Assembly: GCA_030041415.1 (NCBI GenBank)
Contig: JASHNX010000249.1
Coordinates: forward strand, 1-35,202
Length of the DNA: 35,202 nucleotides
Source of the DNA: Candidatus Sulfotelmatobacter sp.
GTDB taxonomy: Bacteria; Acidobacteriota; Terriglobia; Terriglobales; Acidobacteriaceae
Direction: 5' to 3'
Below the pieces are notes generated by a model. That model was not told the DNA's origin. It worked only from the letters and a program-made list of their open reading frames with translations, and ran no database searches. Below, piece by piece: positions 1 through 8,531 of the stretch (position 1 is the stretch's first letter; each line of letters opens with the position of its first letter). The position numbers and the translations under genes are program-made.

Positions 1-1
1 C

Positions 2-1396
2 GCCTTCGCCAATGAGGCCGCTCGTCACGATCTTCTCGATCAGCTCACTGTTGCCCGCCAGCGCACTGACGAATTGTTTGCCATCGTTAAGCCCGATTCC
101 CTTTATGAACGCCCAATCGCCGAGCGCCACAGAATCATTTTCTATATAGGGCATCTCGAAGCATTCGATTGGAATCTGTTTCGCGGTCGTGTATTTAATC
201 TCGAGAGTTTTCATTCCGGCTTCGACCGCCTCTTCGCCTTCGGCATCGATCCCGTTGGAGGCGGCTTGCCGACCGATCAGCCTTCCGACTGGCCATCGAT
301 TGCGGCCGTTCGCGATTATGTCGGCCAAGTGCGCAACATCCTGGATGACGAACTCGCTGACGCTCTCATCGCTTCCTCCGGTCGAACATTCGACGGCTTC
401 CCGCTCAGTACTCTGCTCAACGTCGCCATCGAGCATCGCGTCATGCACGCCGAAACCCTGGCCTACATGTTTCATCAGTTGCCGCTCGATCGTAAAATCC
501 CCCAACCTGATTCTCTGAACCTTGATTCTTCTTCGCTTGTTCGCCGCAGCGTTGACATCCCTGCCGGCTCGATCACGCTCGGCCTTTCCCGTTCGAGCGG
601 CGTCTTCGGCTGGGACAATGAGTTCGAATCCCACGTCATCCACGTTCCCGCTTTTGCAATTGATCGGTACAAGGTAACAAACGGCGAATATCTGGATTTC
701 ATCGCCGACGGCTACGACCACCGCGAATTCTGGATTGACTCCGAATCGGCGGAAGATGTCGACCCCGCTCAAGATTGGAACTGGAAGACTCAGCACAAGA
801 TTTCTCACCCTGCCTTCTGGCTTCGCCGCGGCAATGGCAACAGCAACCACGACTGGCTCTACCGCACCATGTTCACCGAAACTCCTTTACCAGAAAGCTG
901 GCCGGTCTATGTGAGCCAGGCGGAAGCGAAAGCCTTCGCGCGGTGGGCAGGGAAGCGGTTGCCTTCCGAGAGCGAATGGCAGCGCGCCGCTTACCCTACT
1001 CCCGACGGGGAAGAGCGAGATTATCCTTGGGGCAACCAGGCTCCCGCTTCCGATCTCGGCAATTTCGATTTTGCCAACTGGAGCCCCGCTCCAGTGACCG
1101 CCTTCCCTCGCAACCAGAGCGCTTTTGGTGTCGATGGAATGCTCGGCAACGGATGGGAGTGGACCTCGACCGAATTCTCTCCATTCCCCGGCTTCGAGCC
1201 TTTTTCGTTTTATCGCGGATACTCCGCCGATTTTTTCGACGGCAAACATTTCGTCATGAAAGGCGGGTCGGCGCGCACTGCTGCATCCATGCTGCGCCGC
1301 ACCTTCCGCAACTGGTTTCAGCCACACTATCAATACATGTACGCGGGATTTCGCTGCGTGCGCCAGCCTTCGTCCGGAGACCGATCTTCAACCTAG
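2..1396 (+). CDS. egtB: EgtB-like ergothioneine sulfoxide synthase (5' partial)
   Basis: Likely the non-haem iron enzyme that joins a sulfur donor (gamma-glutamylcysteine or cysteine) to hercynine using oxygen. The reading frame is open to the left edge, so the true start lies outside the window; the TTG at 74 is internal. Counting residues from codon 74, an N-terminal DinB-like helical part carries His27 (IGHLEAFDW) and the pair His121/His125 in EHRVMHAET, which match the three-histidine iron site of this family. From about residue 160 to 430 follows the FGE/SUMF1-type lectin-like domain, with GMLGNGWEWTS near 354 and GGSARTAASMLRRTFRN near the end. It is followed 34 bases later by egtD, the enzyme that makes its substrate, which supports the call. 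The donor thiol cannot be told from sequence. A general SUMF1 protein is possible but less likely given the DinB part and neighbour. Confidence 0.88.
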   Translation, partial: AFANEAARHDLLDQLTVARQRTDELFAIVKPDSLYERPIAERHRIIFYIGHLEAFDWNLFRGRVFNLESFHSGFDRLFAFGIDPVGGGLPTDQPSDWPSIAAVRDYVGQVRNILDDELADALIASSGRTFDGFPLSTLLNVAIEHRVMHAETLAYMFHQLPLDRKIPQPDSLNLDSSSLVRRSVDIPAGSITLGLSRSSGVFGWDNEFESHVIHVPAFAIDRYKVTNGEYLDFIADGYDHREFWIDSESAEDVDPAQDWNWKTQHKISHPAFWLRRGNGNSNHDWLYRTMFTETPLPESWPVYVSQAEAKAFARWAGKRLPSESEWQRAAYPTPDGEERDYPWGNQAPASDLGNFDFANWSPAPVTAFPRNQSAFGVDGMLGNGWEWTSTEFSPFPGFEPFSFYRGYSADFFDGKHFVMKGGSARTAASMLRRTFRNWFQPHYQYMYAGFRCVRQPSSGDRSST

Positions 1397-1430
1397 CCAA
1401 GAAAGAAGATCGTCACAAGGAGAACGAACC

Positions 1431-2399
1431 ATGCTCGTCCACGCGATCACCGCCAACATCGATTATGAATTTGCCGCCGATGTGCGCGCCGGCCTCACCA
1501 AGCCCAAACAAAAAGAATTGCCCTCGAAATACTTGTATGACGAAGTCGGCTCAGCTTTGTTCGAGGTGATCAGCTACCTCCCGGAATACGGCCTGACGCG
1601 TGCCGATGAGCGCCTTCTGCGCCGGCACAGCAACGAGATCGTCGAACGGCTTCCCGGCCCGGTGTCCGTAGCGGAACTGGGCAGCGGCAGCGGAAAAAAA
1701 ACTCGCCAGATTCTTGAAGCTCTTTCCCGCCGTCAGAGCACACACTACTATCCCATCGAGATTTCCCGCTCCGCTCTGCTCATGTGCGAGCGCGAACTCA
1801 GCGACATCGATTCCATCAGCATTCTTGGTTTCGAACGCGAGTATCTCGATGGTCTGCTCGAAGTCGCGGCCGAGCGCCGCGCCGGACACCATCTTCTCGT
1901 GCTTTTCCTGGGCAGTACCATCGGCAATTTCGACCGTCCCGCAGGCACTCACTTTCTCGCCGAGGTTCGCCGCATTCTTCAACCTGGCGATTCGCTGCTG
2001 CTCGGCACCGACCTCGTGAAATCCAGCGCGGAGTTGCTGGCAGCCTACGACGACCAACTCGGAGTCACCGCCGCGTTCAATCTCAACCTGCTGGTTCGTA
2101 TCAATCGCGAACTCAGCGCTGATTTCGATCTCGCTCAGTTTGAGCATGTCGCCAAAATCAATCACTGGGCACGCAGCGTCGAAATGCACCTCCGTTCCAC
2201 CCGACGGCAAAAAGTGCATATTCGCGCTGCCGACCTTTCCCTGGATTTTGCGGAAGGCGAAACTATCTGGACAGAAAGCAGCCACAAATATTCCGCGGAA
2301 GAGGTTGTGCAGATGGCCCGTGCCACCGGCTTCCGCTGCGATGCGCAATGGATCGACGATCAGTGGCCGTTCGCGGAGAATCTGCTGATCGCGGAATAG
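1431..2399 (+). CDS. egtD: L-histidine N-alpha-methyltransferase (EgtD)
   Basis: Transfers three methyl groups from S-adenosylmethionine to the alpha-amino group of histidine, giving hercynine, the first step of ergothioneine synthesis; cytoplasmic. The 322-residue length is normal for the family. Family marks seen: PSKYLYDEVGSALFE (31-45), LPEYGLTRAD (50-59), the SAM loop AELGSGSGKKT (81-91), YPIEIS (107-112), LFLGSTIGNF (158-167), and ETIWTESSHKYS near the C-terminus. The ATG at 1431 is preceded by AAGGAGAACGAACC, a good ribosome site. It sits 34 bases after the egtB-like gene in the same direction, so the two probably form one operon. EgtC and EgtE homologues are not in the window. Confidence 0.95.
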   Translation: MLVHAITANIDYEFAADVRAGLTKPKQKELPSKYLYDEVGSALFEVISYLPEYGLTRADERLLRRHSNEIVERLPGPVSVAELGSGSGKKTRQILEALSRRQSTHYYPIEISRSALLMCERELSDIDSISILGFEREYLDGLLEVAAERRAGHHLLVLFLGSTIGNFDRPAGTHFLAEVRRILQPGDSLLLGTDLVKSSAELLAAYDDQLGVTAAFNLNLLVRINRELSADFDLAQFEHVAKINHWARSVEMHLRSTRRQKVHIRAADLSLDFAEGETIWTESSHKYSAEEVVQMARATGFRCDAQWIDDQWPFAENLLIAE

Positions 2400-2460
2400 C
2401 CAACGGCTGAGAACTTTCTGCAGCCTGATCTCCGACTGCGAAACCATTTTTCTTCTGCGG

Positions 2461-2499
2461 GGTAAGACTGCGAGGTAAAACTGCGAGGTAAAACTTTGT
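2461..2499. repeat. Short tandem repeat, three 13-base units
   Basis: Three adjacent units beginning GGTAAGACTGCGA, GGTAAAACTGCGA and GGTAAAACTTTGT lie in the gap between egtD and the DUF5666 gene. The first two differ by one base and the third diverges at its end. No function is evident; slippage duplication is the simplest explanation. Confidence 0.7.
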
Positions 2500-2544
2500 A
2501 AATCGGTGCGTCTCCATGCGCGTCGGCAAGGTAGAGTAGGAGTG

Positions 2545-3777
2545 ATGAACCTTGCCAGAACTTGGAGCAGGCCGCGTACTTGGCGACTCGCAGTGATGTG
2601 TTTGGCTGCGTCAGCCGCGATGTGTTGCTCCGGACTGAGTTATGCGATGTCCCCTCCGCAAACTCAGCAGCCATCAAATCCCGCCGCCTCAAGCCGGCAC
2701 ATCGGTGCGATCAAAGCCATCAACGGAACGACGGTAACTATCGCGCCCGATACCGGGCCCGATCTTGTCATCTCAGTCCAAGCCTCGACGCGATTGCTTC
2801 GCATCGCACCCGGCCAAAAAGATCTCAAAAGCGCGACGCCGATTCAATTTCAGGATTTGCAGATCGGGGATCGTATTCTGGTCGCGGGTAAACCCTCCGA
2901 CGATAACGCGTCTGTCGTGGCCACGACCATTGTCGTCATGACCCACTCCGATATTGCCGCGCAGCATCAGCAGGAATTGCAGGATTGGCAGAAGCGCGGC
3001 GTAGATGGTCTCGTGACTGCCGTCGATACCGCTGCAGGAACGGTAACGATCTCGTCGCGTGGCAAGCCGCTCATCATCCATTGTCCGGCGAATACGGTCT
3101 TCCGCCGATACGCTCAGGATTCGGTGAAGTTCGATGACGCGAAACCCAGTACGCTCGCGGCCATTCATGCTGGCGACCAGCTACGCGCCCGCGGCGAGCG
3201 CAGCGCCGATGGTGGCGACCTAACCGCAGAAGAAATTGTTTCCGGAGCTTTCCGCAACATTGCCGGAACGGTGAACTCAGTTGATTCGGGCGTGTCAACG
3301 GTCACGGTTCATGATTTGCTGTCTCAGAAGAACGTAACCCTCAAAATCACTCCGGATTCGCAGCTCCATCAGTTGCCGCCGGAGATGGCGCAACGAATCG
3401 CCATGCGGCTGAAGCGTACGGGCACCGGCGGCCCGCCGTCTGGCCCACCGGGCGCATCCCCTTCCAATCCTCAAAGCGGGAATCAGCCACCAGGTCCGCC
3501 CTCTGGACAAGAAGAGGCCGGTGCACCCAGGCATTTCGGCGGCCCTCCTGACCTGCAGCAAATTCTGAGTCGCACTCCGGTCGTTGCCCTTGCCGATCTC
3601 CACAAAGGTGACGCCGTGGTTGCGCTTTCCACCGAAGGTGCTGCCGACTCTGGAACGGCGATCACACTACTCACTGGCGTCGAGCCGATCCTCGAAGCCG
3701 CGCCAAAAGGCAGCAGCGCTTCGATCCTGACCCCGTGGAGTCTCGGCGCTCCCTCGGGCGATGCCGGTGCGCCATGA
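2545..3777 (+). CDS. Secreted DUF5666-type protein with proline-rich linker
   Basis: Function unknown. The ATG at 2545 is chosen because GTAGGAG lies just upstream and because it begins a clean signal peptide: basic start (MNLARTWSRPRTWR), hydrophobic stretch with AASAAMCCSG, then processed sequence. The mature part holds about three repeats of a small beta fold (roughly residues 45-130, 140-215 and 220-285) with the pattern 'G.I.AI...TVTI' and 'L.IGDRILVAG' or 'I.AGDQLRARG', as in DUF5666 domains common in Acidobacteriota. Next comes a linker of Gly, Pro and Ser (about 300-335) and a last DUF5666-like piece (VVALADLHKGDAVVAL). The product is 410 residues. It stands alone, with no clear operon partner. 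An exported structural or binding role is a guess. Confidence 0.75.
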   Translation: MNLARTWSRPRTWRLAVMCLAASAAMCCSGLSYAMSPPQTQQPSNPAASSRHIGAIKAINGTTVTIAPDTGPDLVISVQASTRLLRIAPGQKDLKSATPIQFQDLQIGDRILVAGKPSDDNASVVATTIVVMTHSDIAAQHQQELQDWQKRGVDGLVTAVDTAAGTVTISSRGKPLIIHCPANTVFRRYAQDSVKFDDAKPSTLAAIHAGDQLRARGERSADGGDLTAEEIVSGAFRNIAGTVNSVDSGVSTVTVHDLLSQKNVTLKITPDSQLHQLPPEMAQRIAMRLKRTGTGGPPSGPPGASPSNPQSGNQPPGPPSGQEEAGAPRHFGGPPDLQQILSRTPVVALADLHKGDAVVALSTEGAADSGTAITLLTGVEPILEAAPKGSSASILTPWSLGAPSGDAGAP

Positions 3778-3878
3778 TTCTGCCAAGGTTCAAGCTGGAG
3801 CCGATCTCCTTTTTCAGGTTATTCTGAAGGAGTTGGAAATCTCTGGGGTATCTCCAGCCTTAAGGGTTCTCGATCCGT

Positions 3879-4742
3879 TTGTCGCCTTCTCCCATTACAA
3901 GACGTAAGTTTCTTTTTTCCACCGCCGCAGTCGGAGCCGTAGCCGTGGCCGGGAACGGAATCCTGCTTGCGCCCAACCTCCCTCGAGTTGTCCGCCGCGA
4001 GTTCGTGCTGCCGCGGCTGCCCGAGCGAATGAATGGATTCACCATCGCGCTGCTCAGCGACTTTCACTACGATCCAATCTTCTCCGTCCACCCTCTGCGC
4101 GCTGCGATTCCTCTTGTGAACAATCTTCGTCCGGACCTGATTGCCTTAACCGGAGACTTCGTTTCCGTCCCGGATTTCGGCGATTCGCTGAAAGCCGCAT
4201 TGGCCGCCGAGCCTTGTGCTCAATTGCTCCGCCAGATGAAGGCCCCGCACGGTTTGTGGGCGGTTCTCGGAAATCACGATAACGATACCGATCCCGAACA
4301 TGTGACCCACGCGCTGGAAGCGGTGAACATTCACGTATTAATCAACGAATCCCAGCCCATCGAGCGCGACGGTGCACGTTTCTGGCTGTCGGGGGTGAAC
4401 GATGTCTTCAGCCATGATGCCGACGTGCCAAAAACATTGCAGGGCGTTCCCGCCGGCGAATCCGTCGTTATGCTCGTGCATGAGCCTGACTATGCCGATG
4501 TCGTCTGCCGATATCCTGTCGACCTTCAGCTCTCCGGGCATTCGCACGGCGGCCAAATCAGGATTCCTTTTCTGCCTCCGCTCTATTTGCCGCGATGGGC
4601 GAAGAAGTACATCTGGGGCACGTATCACGTCGGCCCTCTCACGCTCTATACCAATCCCGGCCTCGGGACCATCGAAATTCCTATGCGTCTGAACTGCCCG
4701 CCCGAGATCACGTTTGTCACTTTGCATTCGCCAAAGATATAG
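3879..4742 (+). CDS. Calcineurin-like metallophosphoesterase, Tat-exported
   Basis: A two-metal phosphoesterase of the YkuE/YaeI kind. All metal-binding blocks are present: LLSDFHYDP (Asp61, His63), LTGDF (Asp93), GNHDND (Asn132, His133), LVHEPD (His201) and GHSHGGQIRIP (His221, His223). The N-terminus ITRRKFLFSTAAVGAVA is a twin-arginine signal followed by a short hydrophobic stretch, so it probably acts outside the inner membrane or anchored to it. The start is TTG at 3879: an in-frame TAA at 3861 limits the choice, no ATG is available before the signal, and TAAGGG lies upstream. Length (287 residues) fits the family. The substrate is unknown; relatives include phosphodiesterases and lipid A-related pyrophosphatases. 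Confidence 0.88.
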   Translation: MSPSPITRRKFLFSTAAVGAVAVAGNGILLAPNLPRVVRREFVLPRLPERMNGFTIALLSDFHYDPIFSVHPLRAAIPLVNNLRPDLIALTGDFVSVPDFGDSLKAALAAEPCAQLLRQMKAPHGLWAVLGNHDNDTDPEHVTHALEAVNIHVLINESQPIERDGARFWLSGVNDVFSHDADVPKTLQGVPAGESVVMLVHEPDYADVVCRYPVDLQLSGHSHGGQIRIPFLPPLYLPRWAKKYIWGTYHVGPLTLYTNPGLGTIEIPMRLNCPPEITFVTLHSPKI

Positions 4743-4962
4743 CGCGATAACGATTGTCCTCACCGGCTCAGCCGATGGCGTGACCAACGACAATACGTAG
4801 CAGGAAATGTGCAATCGACTTCATCTTTGCCTTGCGCCTCCTCGACGACCCGCACCTGAAATGATTCATAGCAATCCGTTTACGCGAATTCGAAGATTCG
4901 GCCTTGTGGTTGCTCTGTGCAATCGGCTAAATTGACAGCCCTGAGCACTCGAGCACGACGGC

Positions 4963-5403
4963 ATGACTCCCCACATCCGCCTTTGCCTCTCGATATTCGT
5001 TGCCGTCGGCGTGAGCTTCGCCTCCGTACCAACTCCTTCCGGCCTACGCCATCCAGATTTGCGCGACCGCGAGCACCAGATTTGGCGTGCGCCCGCCCGC
5101 GCTGCCGAATACAGCCAGGTCTCGCATGAGAGCGGCCGTCCCCGTTGCTCTGACGTTGAGGCCCCTGAGGCCCTGACCACGCCCGACCCTTTTCTGGCAG
5201 TTCTCGGTCAGGAGCTGAAAGTCAAGGTCAACTTCATCATCGGTATAGACGGCCGCGTGCACAGCCCTCTCATTCTGCAAAGTGGCGGCCGTCTCGGCGA
5301 CCGTGACGTACTCAGAACCCTGCGGACCTGGCGCTATCGCCCTGCTACTTGCAACGGAGTTCCCACGGAAGCCGAAGGCAACGTCGAGTTTTCCCGTCAT
5401 TGA
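4963..5403 (+). CDS. Small secreted TonB C-terminal-like protein
   Basis: 146 residues. The first 20 (MTPHIRLCLSIFVAVGVSFA) look like a signal peptide or membrane anchor. The region from about 83 to 143 resembles the TonB C-terminal fold: LKVKVNFIIGIDGRVHSP, then ESGG-like LQSGGRLGDRDVLRTLRTWRY, then PATCNGVPTEAEG and a last strand. Such stand-alone TonB-C proteins are frequent in Acidobacteriota and often occur without the proline-rich spanning segment, as here. Coupling to an outer-membrane receptor cannot be assumed because the usual long linker is missing. The ribosome site is weak. It lies 49 bases before the next plus-strand gene, so co-transcription is possible. Confidence 0.65.
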   Translation: MTPHIRLCLSIFVAVGVSFASVPTPSGLRHPDLRDREHQIWRAPARAAEYSQVSHESGRPRCSDVEAPEALTTPDPFLAVLGQELKVKVNFIIGIDGRVHSPLILQSGGRLGDRDVLRTLRTWRYRPATCNGVPTEAEGNVEFSRH

Positions 5404-5452
5404 ATTTGCCTGCCTTGGTCTAAAATGACCTTGAACGGGGAAAACCGGACTC

Positions 5453-6583
5453 GTGGACAAGAATAAAGAAGAAAAAACCAAGGCAAACGATACCCTGAAG
5501 TCCTCCGTCGCCGCGCAGGAGCCCGAAGGCAGTCTTCCTCAGATCGGGCCCTACAACCGAGCGCTCGGTGAAATCTACCAGCGTCTTTATCCCGAGATTC
5601 GCCGGCCAAAGCCAAATCAGCAAGCCATTGCTGCGGCGTTGCAAGCGATGCAGCGCCTCACCATGGAATCCGACGCGGAAGTTGCTGTAGAGGAGTCTGT
5701 TGCCGGATCGGTCATGGATACAACTGTCTGCGCTGCCTGTGGGCATCCCAACCGCAAAGGCAATAAGTTTTGTGGCGGGTGTGGAATAAGTCTGGAAGCA
5801 CCCGAAGCGGCGATGTCCGTTACGGAAGCCTCTCATCGCGATACTTCAGCTCGCATCGAGTCTGAGCTTGCATCCGAAGCTGCCGCCGGCACCGAACCCC
5901 CTCCGCCCGCGCCTTACGCGAATGAAGATCATTCACCCCACGCACATCCGGCCGAAGTTCATCTCCAGTCAGGCGCCCCTGACGGCAGGCACTTCTATCA
6001 CCACCATTATCATCATCACTATTTCCAGGCAGAAGCTGATCTTCCTGCATCCCCTCGCGGCGTTACGTCGGACAGCGCACGCGGAGCCGACCGCCTGCGC
6101 GCCGCCGCGGCCGCCAAAGGCGAGCACATGACTCGCAGCGAGGCTGCGGTTCGCCGCCTGACGCAGGAGTGGATTTTGGCTTGCAACACGCGGCAACTCG
6201 AAGAATTGACCGAGCTCTATGCCGCCGACGCGGTAATCCTCCGCTCCAATCTTCCGCCTGTTCGGGGCGCAGCCGCAGTGCGCGAGTTTTTTTTCTCATC
6301 GCTCGAAGCCGGTCTCGGAGAGGTCGCCCTCGACCCCCTGCGGGTCGAAGTTGTCGGCGATATGGCGCATGAGGTCGGCCGCTATAGCGCCCTGGTCCCT
6401 GGAACTGTCGGCAAACGCCGCGAGGAGAGGGGCAAATACCTCTGGATTTTCGCCAAGCAGACGGATGGTGACTGGAGACTGATTGCTGAGTGCTGGTGCA
6501 GCGATCTGATGCTTACAGGCGCCGAATCGGATGTCCCCAAAGGCGTTCCCTTGGCGGCAAAACCCCCGGCGCGAAAAAGCTGA
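5453..6583 (+). CDS. Zinc-ribbon, His-tract and SnoaL-like fusion protein
   Basis: Function unknown; 376 residues, with a GTG start at 5453 (GGGGAAAACC upstream). Parts in order: a charged N-terminus; a zinc ribbon at 93-110 with C93-x2-C96 and C107-x2-C110 (CAACGHPN...KFCGGCG); a low-complexity acidic/Pro part; a histidine- and tyrosine-rich run at 180-190 (HFYHHHYHHHY); and from about 228 to 360 a SnoaL/NTF2-like domain (AVRRLTQEWILACNTRQLEELTELYAADAVILRS ... KYLWIFAKQTDGDWRLIAECW). SnoaL folds either bind small ligands or act as association domains. No signal peptide is visible, so it is probably cytoplasmic. The metal-rich centre suggests metal binding, an inference only. Confidence 0.7.
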   Translation: MDKNKEEKTKANDTLKSSVAAQEPEGSLPQIGPYNRALGEIYQRLYPEIRRPKPNQQAIAAALQAMQRLTMESDAEVAVEESVAGSVMDTTVCAACGHPNRKGNKFCGGCGISLEAPEAAMSVTEASHRDTSARIESELASEAAAGTEPPPPAPYANEDHSPHAHPAEVHLQSGAPDGRHFYHHHYHHHYFQAEADLPASPRGVTSDSARGADRLRAAAAAKGEHMTRSEAAVRRLTQEWILACNTRQLEELTELYAADAVILRSNLPPVRGAAAVREFFFSSLEAGLGEVALDPLRVEVVGDMAHEVGRYSALVPGTVGKRREERGKYLWIFAKQTDGDWRLIAECWCSDLMLTGAESDVPKGVPLAAKPPARKS

Positions 6584-6591
6584 CGAATTCC

Positions 6592-7212
6592 CTACGTCGC
6601 CACCCCCAGCTTTTCCAGTTCGCCGCGTAATTGCGCGACGCTCTGCATCTGAATCGTGCGCATCCCTAGTGCTTGGGCGCACTCCAGGTTCAGCGCGCGA
6701 TCGTCGATAAAGCAGCAGTCCTGCGGATCGAACTGCGTGATCTCGATCGCCAGCTTGTAGATCCCGCTCTCAGGTTTTCGCAACCCCACAAAACATGAAC
6801 TGACGAAAAGCCGGAAAATCTTCCGTAAGCCGAATTTTTCGATGCGATACAAATTGAGCTCGCGGGATTCGTTGTTGATCGTGCCCATAAAGTACTTGCC
6901 GCTCTCGGCAAGAGCTCGCGCGAAAGCAAGCGAATCCGGCTTGGGCTGCGAGAGCGTATACATATACTCTCGAAACTCCTCGCGGCTGAAAGTCCGTTTG
7001 CGGTAGAACACGGTGCGCTGCAAGTACTCATCGAGCGAAATCTTACCGCGCTCAAAAGATGACACCACCATCTCGTGCCGCGCGTGAAACTCTTCCTGAT
7101 CCAGCCCGAAATGTTCGAGAGCAACTTTGCGCTCGCTGTGATCCCAGGCATTGGTGAGCAGCACCCCCCCAACATCCCAAAAAAGAGCGCGAATACCGGC
7201 CACTGGGTCCAT
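6592..7212 (-). CDS. HAD-superfamily phosphatase (class IA-like)
   Basis: 206 residues. Motif I is FWDVGGVLL with the nucleophile Asp13; the usual second Asp is replaced by Gly15, as in the YihX/'DxGGVL' subgroup. Motif II is GTINNES (Thr111), motif III the lysine in LRKPESGIY (Lys146), and motif IV the pair CCFIDDRALN (Asp170, Asp171). A helical cap lies between about residues 20 and 90. By family it should remove phosphate from a small sugar phosphate or nucleotide, but the missing general acid makes the reaction uncertain. It converges on the zinc-ribbon gene with only 8 bases between stops. The ATG at 7212 lies one base after GAGAGG, so the ribosome site is poorly spaced. Confidence 0.85.
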   Translation of the reverse strand: MDPVAGIRALFWDVGGVLLTNAWDHSERKVALEHFGLDQEEFHARHEMVVSSFERGKISLDEYLQRTVFYRKRTFSREEFREYMYTLSQPKPDSLAFARALAESGKYFMGTINNESRELNLYRIEKFGLRKIFRLFVSSCFVGLRKPESGIYKLAIEITQFDPQDCCFIDDRALNLECAQALGMRTIQMQSVAQLRGELEKLGVAT

Positions 7213-7411
7213 CCTCTCTGTCGACTCAAGAAGTGATGCCGTCAGGATTTTCGCCGCGCGAATACTCCAGGCGACAACGCATTGTAAGATGCCGACCCTG
7301 CAATTCGGGAGTCATCTTGGTGTTAATTTGCGTTGGTAAATTGCCGAGGCACTCAATCGGATCCATTTCATAACCCCCTCACAACCCATCTTCCCGCTCG
7401 CGAATCGCATG

Positions 7412-7417
7412 TATAAT
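7412..7417 (+). promoter_or_regulatory. Candidate -10 box of epimerase promoter
   Basis: A perfect TATAAT lies 47 bases before the epimerase ATG, in a gene-free gap shared with the divergent HAD gene. No good -35 hexamer is seen 16-18 bases upstream, so this is only a candidate. Confidence 0.4.
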
Positions 7418-7463
7418 TCAGGTTTTGCGCCATCGTTTCACGCCACCGCTGAAAGGAGTTCGA

Positions 7464-8474
7464 ATGTCGGTTTCACTGGTAACCGGCGGAGCTGGGTTCA
7501 TGGGCTCCCACGTCGCGGCGCATTTGTTGAACATGGGCCACAGCACCGTTGTGCTGGATGATCTTAGCGGCGGTTTTCGTGAGAATGTCCCCGCAGGCGC
7601 GATTTTTGTTGAGGGTTCGATCCTTGATCACGAACTGATCAATCATCTTTTTCGCAAACATTCCTTTACGTACGTCTACCATCTCGCCGCCTACGCGGCT
7701 GAGGGTTTGAGCCATTTCATCAAGCGCTTCAATTACAACAACAACCTCATCGGCTCCGTGAACTTGATCAACGCTGCCGTGAATTATGGGGTCAAGTGCT
7801 TCGTCTTTACTTCGTCCATCGCCGTCTATGGCGCGGGACAAGTCCCCATGCGTGAGGATACCGTACCGATTCCCGAAGACCCTTACGGCATCTCGAAGCT
7901 TGCAGTCGAGCAGGAGCTTCGCGTCACCCACGAAATGTTTGGCCTTGATTACGTAATTTTCCGTCCCCACAACGTTTATGGGGAAAGACAAAATATCGGA
8001 GATCGTTATCGGAACGTGGTCGGCATTTTCATGAACCAGTTGCTCCAGGGCAAACCGATGACGATTTTCGGCGACGGTGCGCAGCAGCGGGCATTCACTC
8101 ACATCGACGACGTAGCGCCTGTCCTGGCCGGCTGCGTGGAAAATCCTGCCGCCAGAAATCAGATCTTCAACATCGGGGCCGATGCTCCGCACTCCGTTAA
8201 CGAACTTGCTCACACGGTTGCCGCCGCGATGGGAAAATCTCCCAGGATCGAGCATCTTGACGCCCGCAACGAGGTTAAGTTGGCTTTTTCCGACCACTCC
8301 AAAGCCGAAGCCGTTTTTGGCAAGAGAGAAAAAGTCTCCCTGCAGGCAGGCGTTCAGCGAATGGCCGATTGGGTAAAGAAGAACGGCGCGCGCGAAAGCT
8401 CGACTTTCGACGGCATAGAGATTGAGCGCAAACTTCCGCCTAGCTGGAGTCGCGTGGCCAGCTTAAGTCGATAG
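7464..8474 (+). CDS. NAD-dependent nucleotide-sugar epimerase/dehydratase
   Basis: Extended short-chain dehydrogenase of the GalE/WcaG group, 336 residues. The Rossmann motif GGAGFMGS (8-15) binds NAD, LDDLSGG (31-37) reads the cofactor ribose, SSIAVYG (117-123) supplies the catalytic Ser, and Tyr141/Lys145 in YGISKLAVE form the YxxxK pair. GDGAQQRAFTHIDDV is the usual sugar-nucleotide loop. The start is ATG 7464 because GAAAGGAG ends five bases before it; the longer frame adds 13 residues without a ribosome site. The neighbours are a priming transferase and a glycosyltransferase on the opposite strand, so it probably makes an activated sugar for a surface polysaccharide. UDP-glucose 4-epimerase is the nearest named activity but the substrate is not certain. 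Confidence 0.9.
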   Translation: MSVSLVTGGAGFMGSHVAAHLLNMGHSTVVLDDLSGGFRENVPAGAIFVEGSILDHELINHLFRKHSFTYVYHLAAYAAEGLSHFIKRFNYNNNLIGSVNLINAAVNYGVKCFVFTSSIAVYGAGQVPMREDTVPIPEDPYGISKLAVEQELRVTHEMFGLDYVIFRPHNVYGERQNIGDRYRNVVGIFMNQLLQGKPMTIFGDGAQQRAFTHIDDVAPVLAGCVENPAARNQIFNIGADAPHSVNELAHTVAAAMGKSPRIEHLDARNEVKLAFSDHSKAEAVFGKREKVSLQAGVQRMADWVKKNGARESSTFDGIEIERKLPPSWSRVASLSR

Positions 8475-8531
8475 GCAAGATTGACTGCAATTCGTCTTGC
8501 GGATAGCGTTTGCGGGGACCCACACGGAAGA

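Noticed and set aside
8477..8500. Terminator after the epimerase gene
   Set aside because: The GCAAGA/TCTTGC arms are only six bases with a long loop and no T-run.
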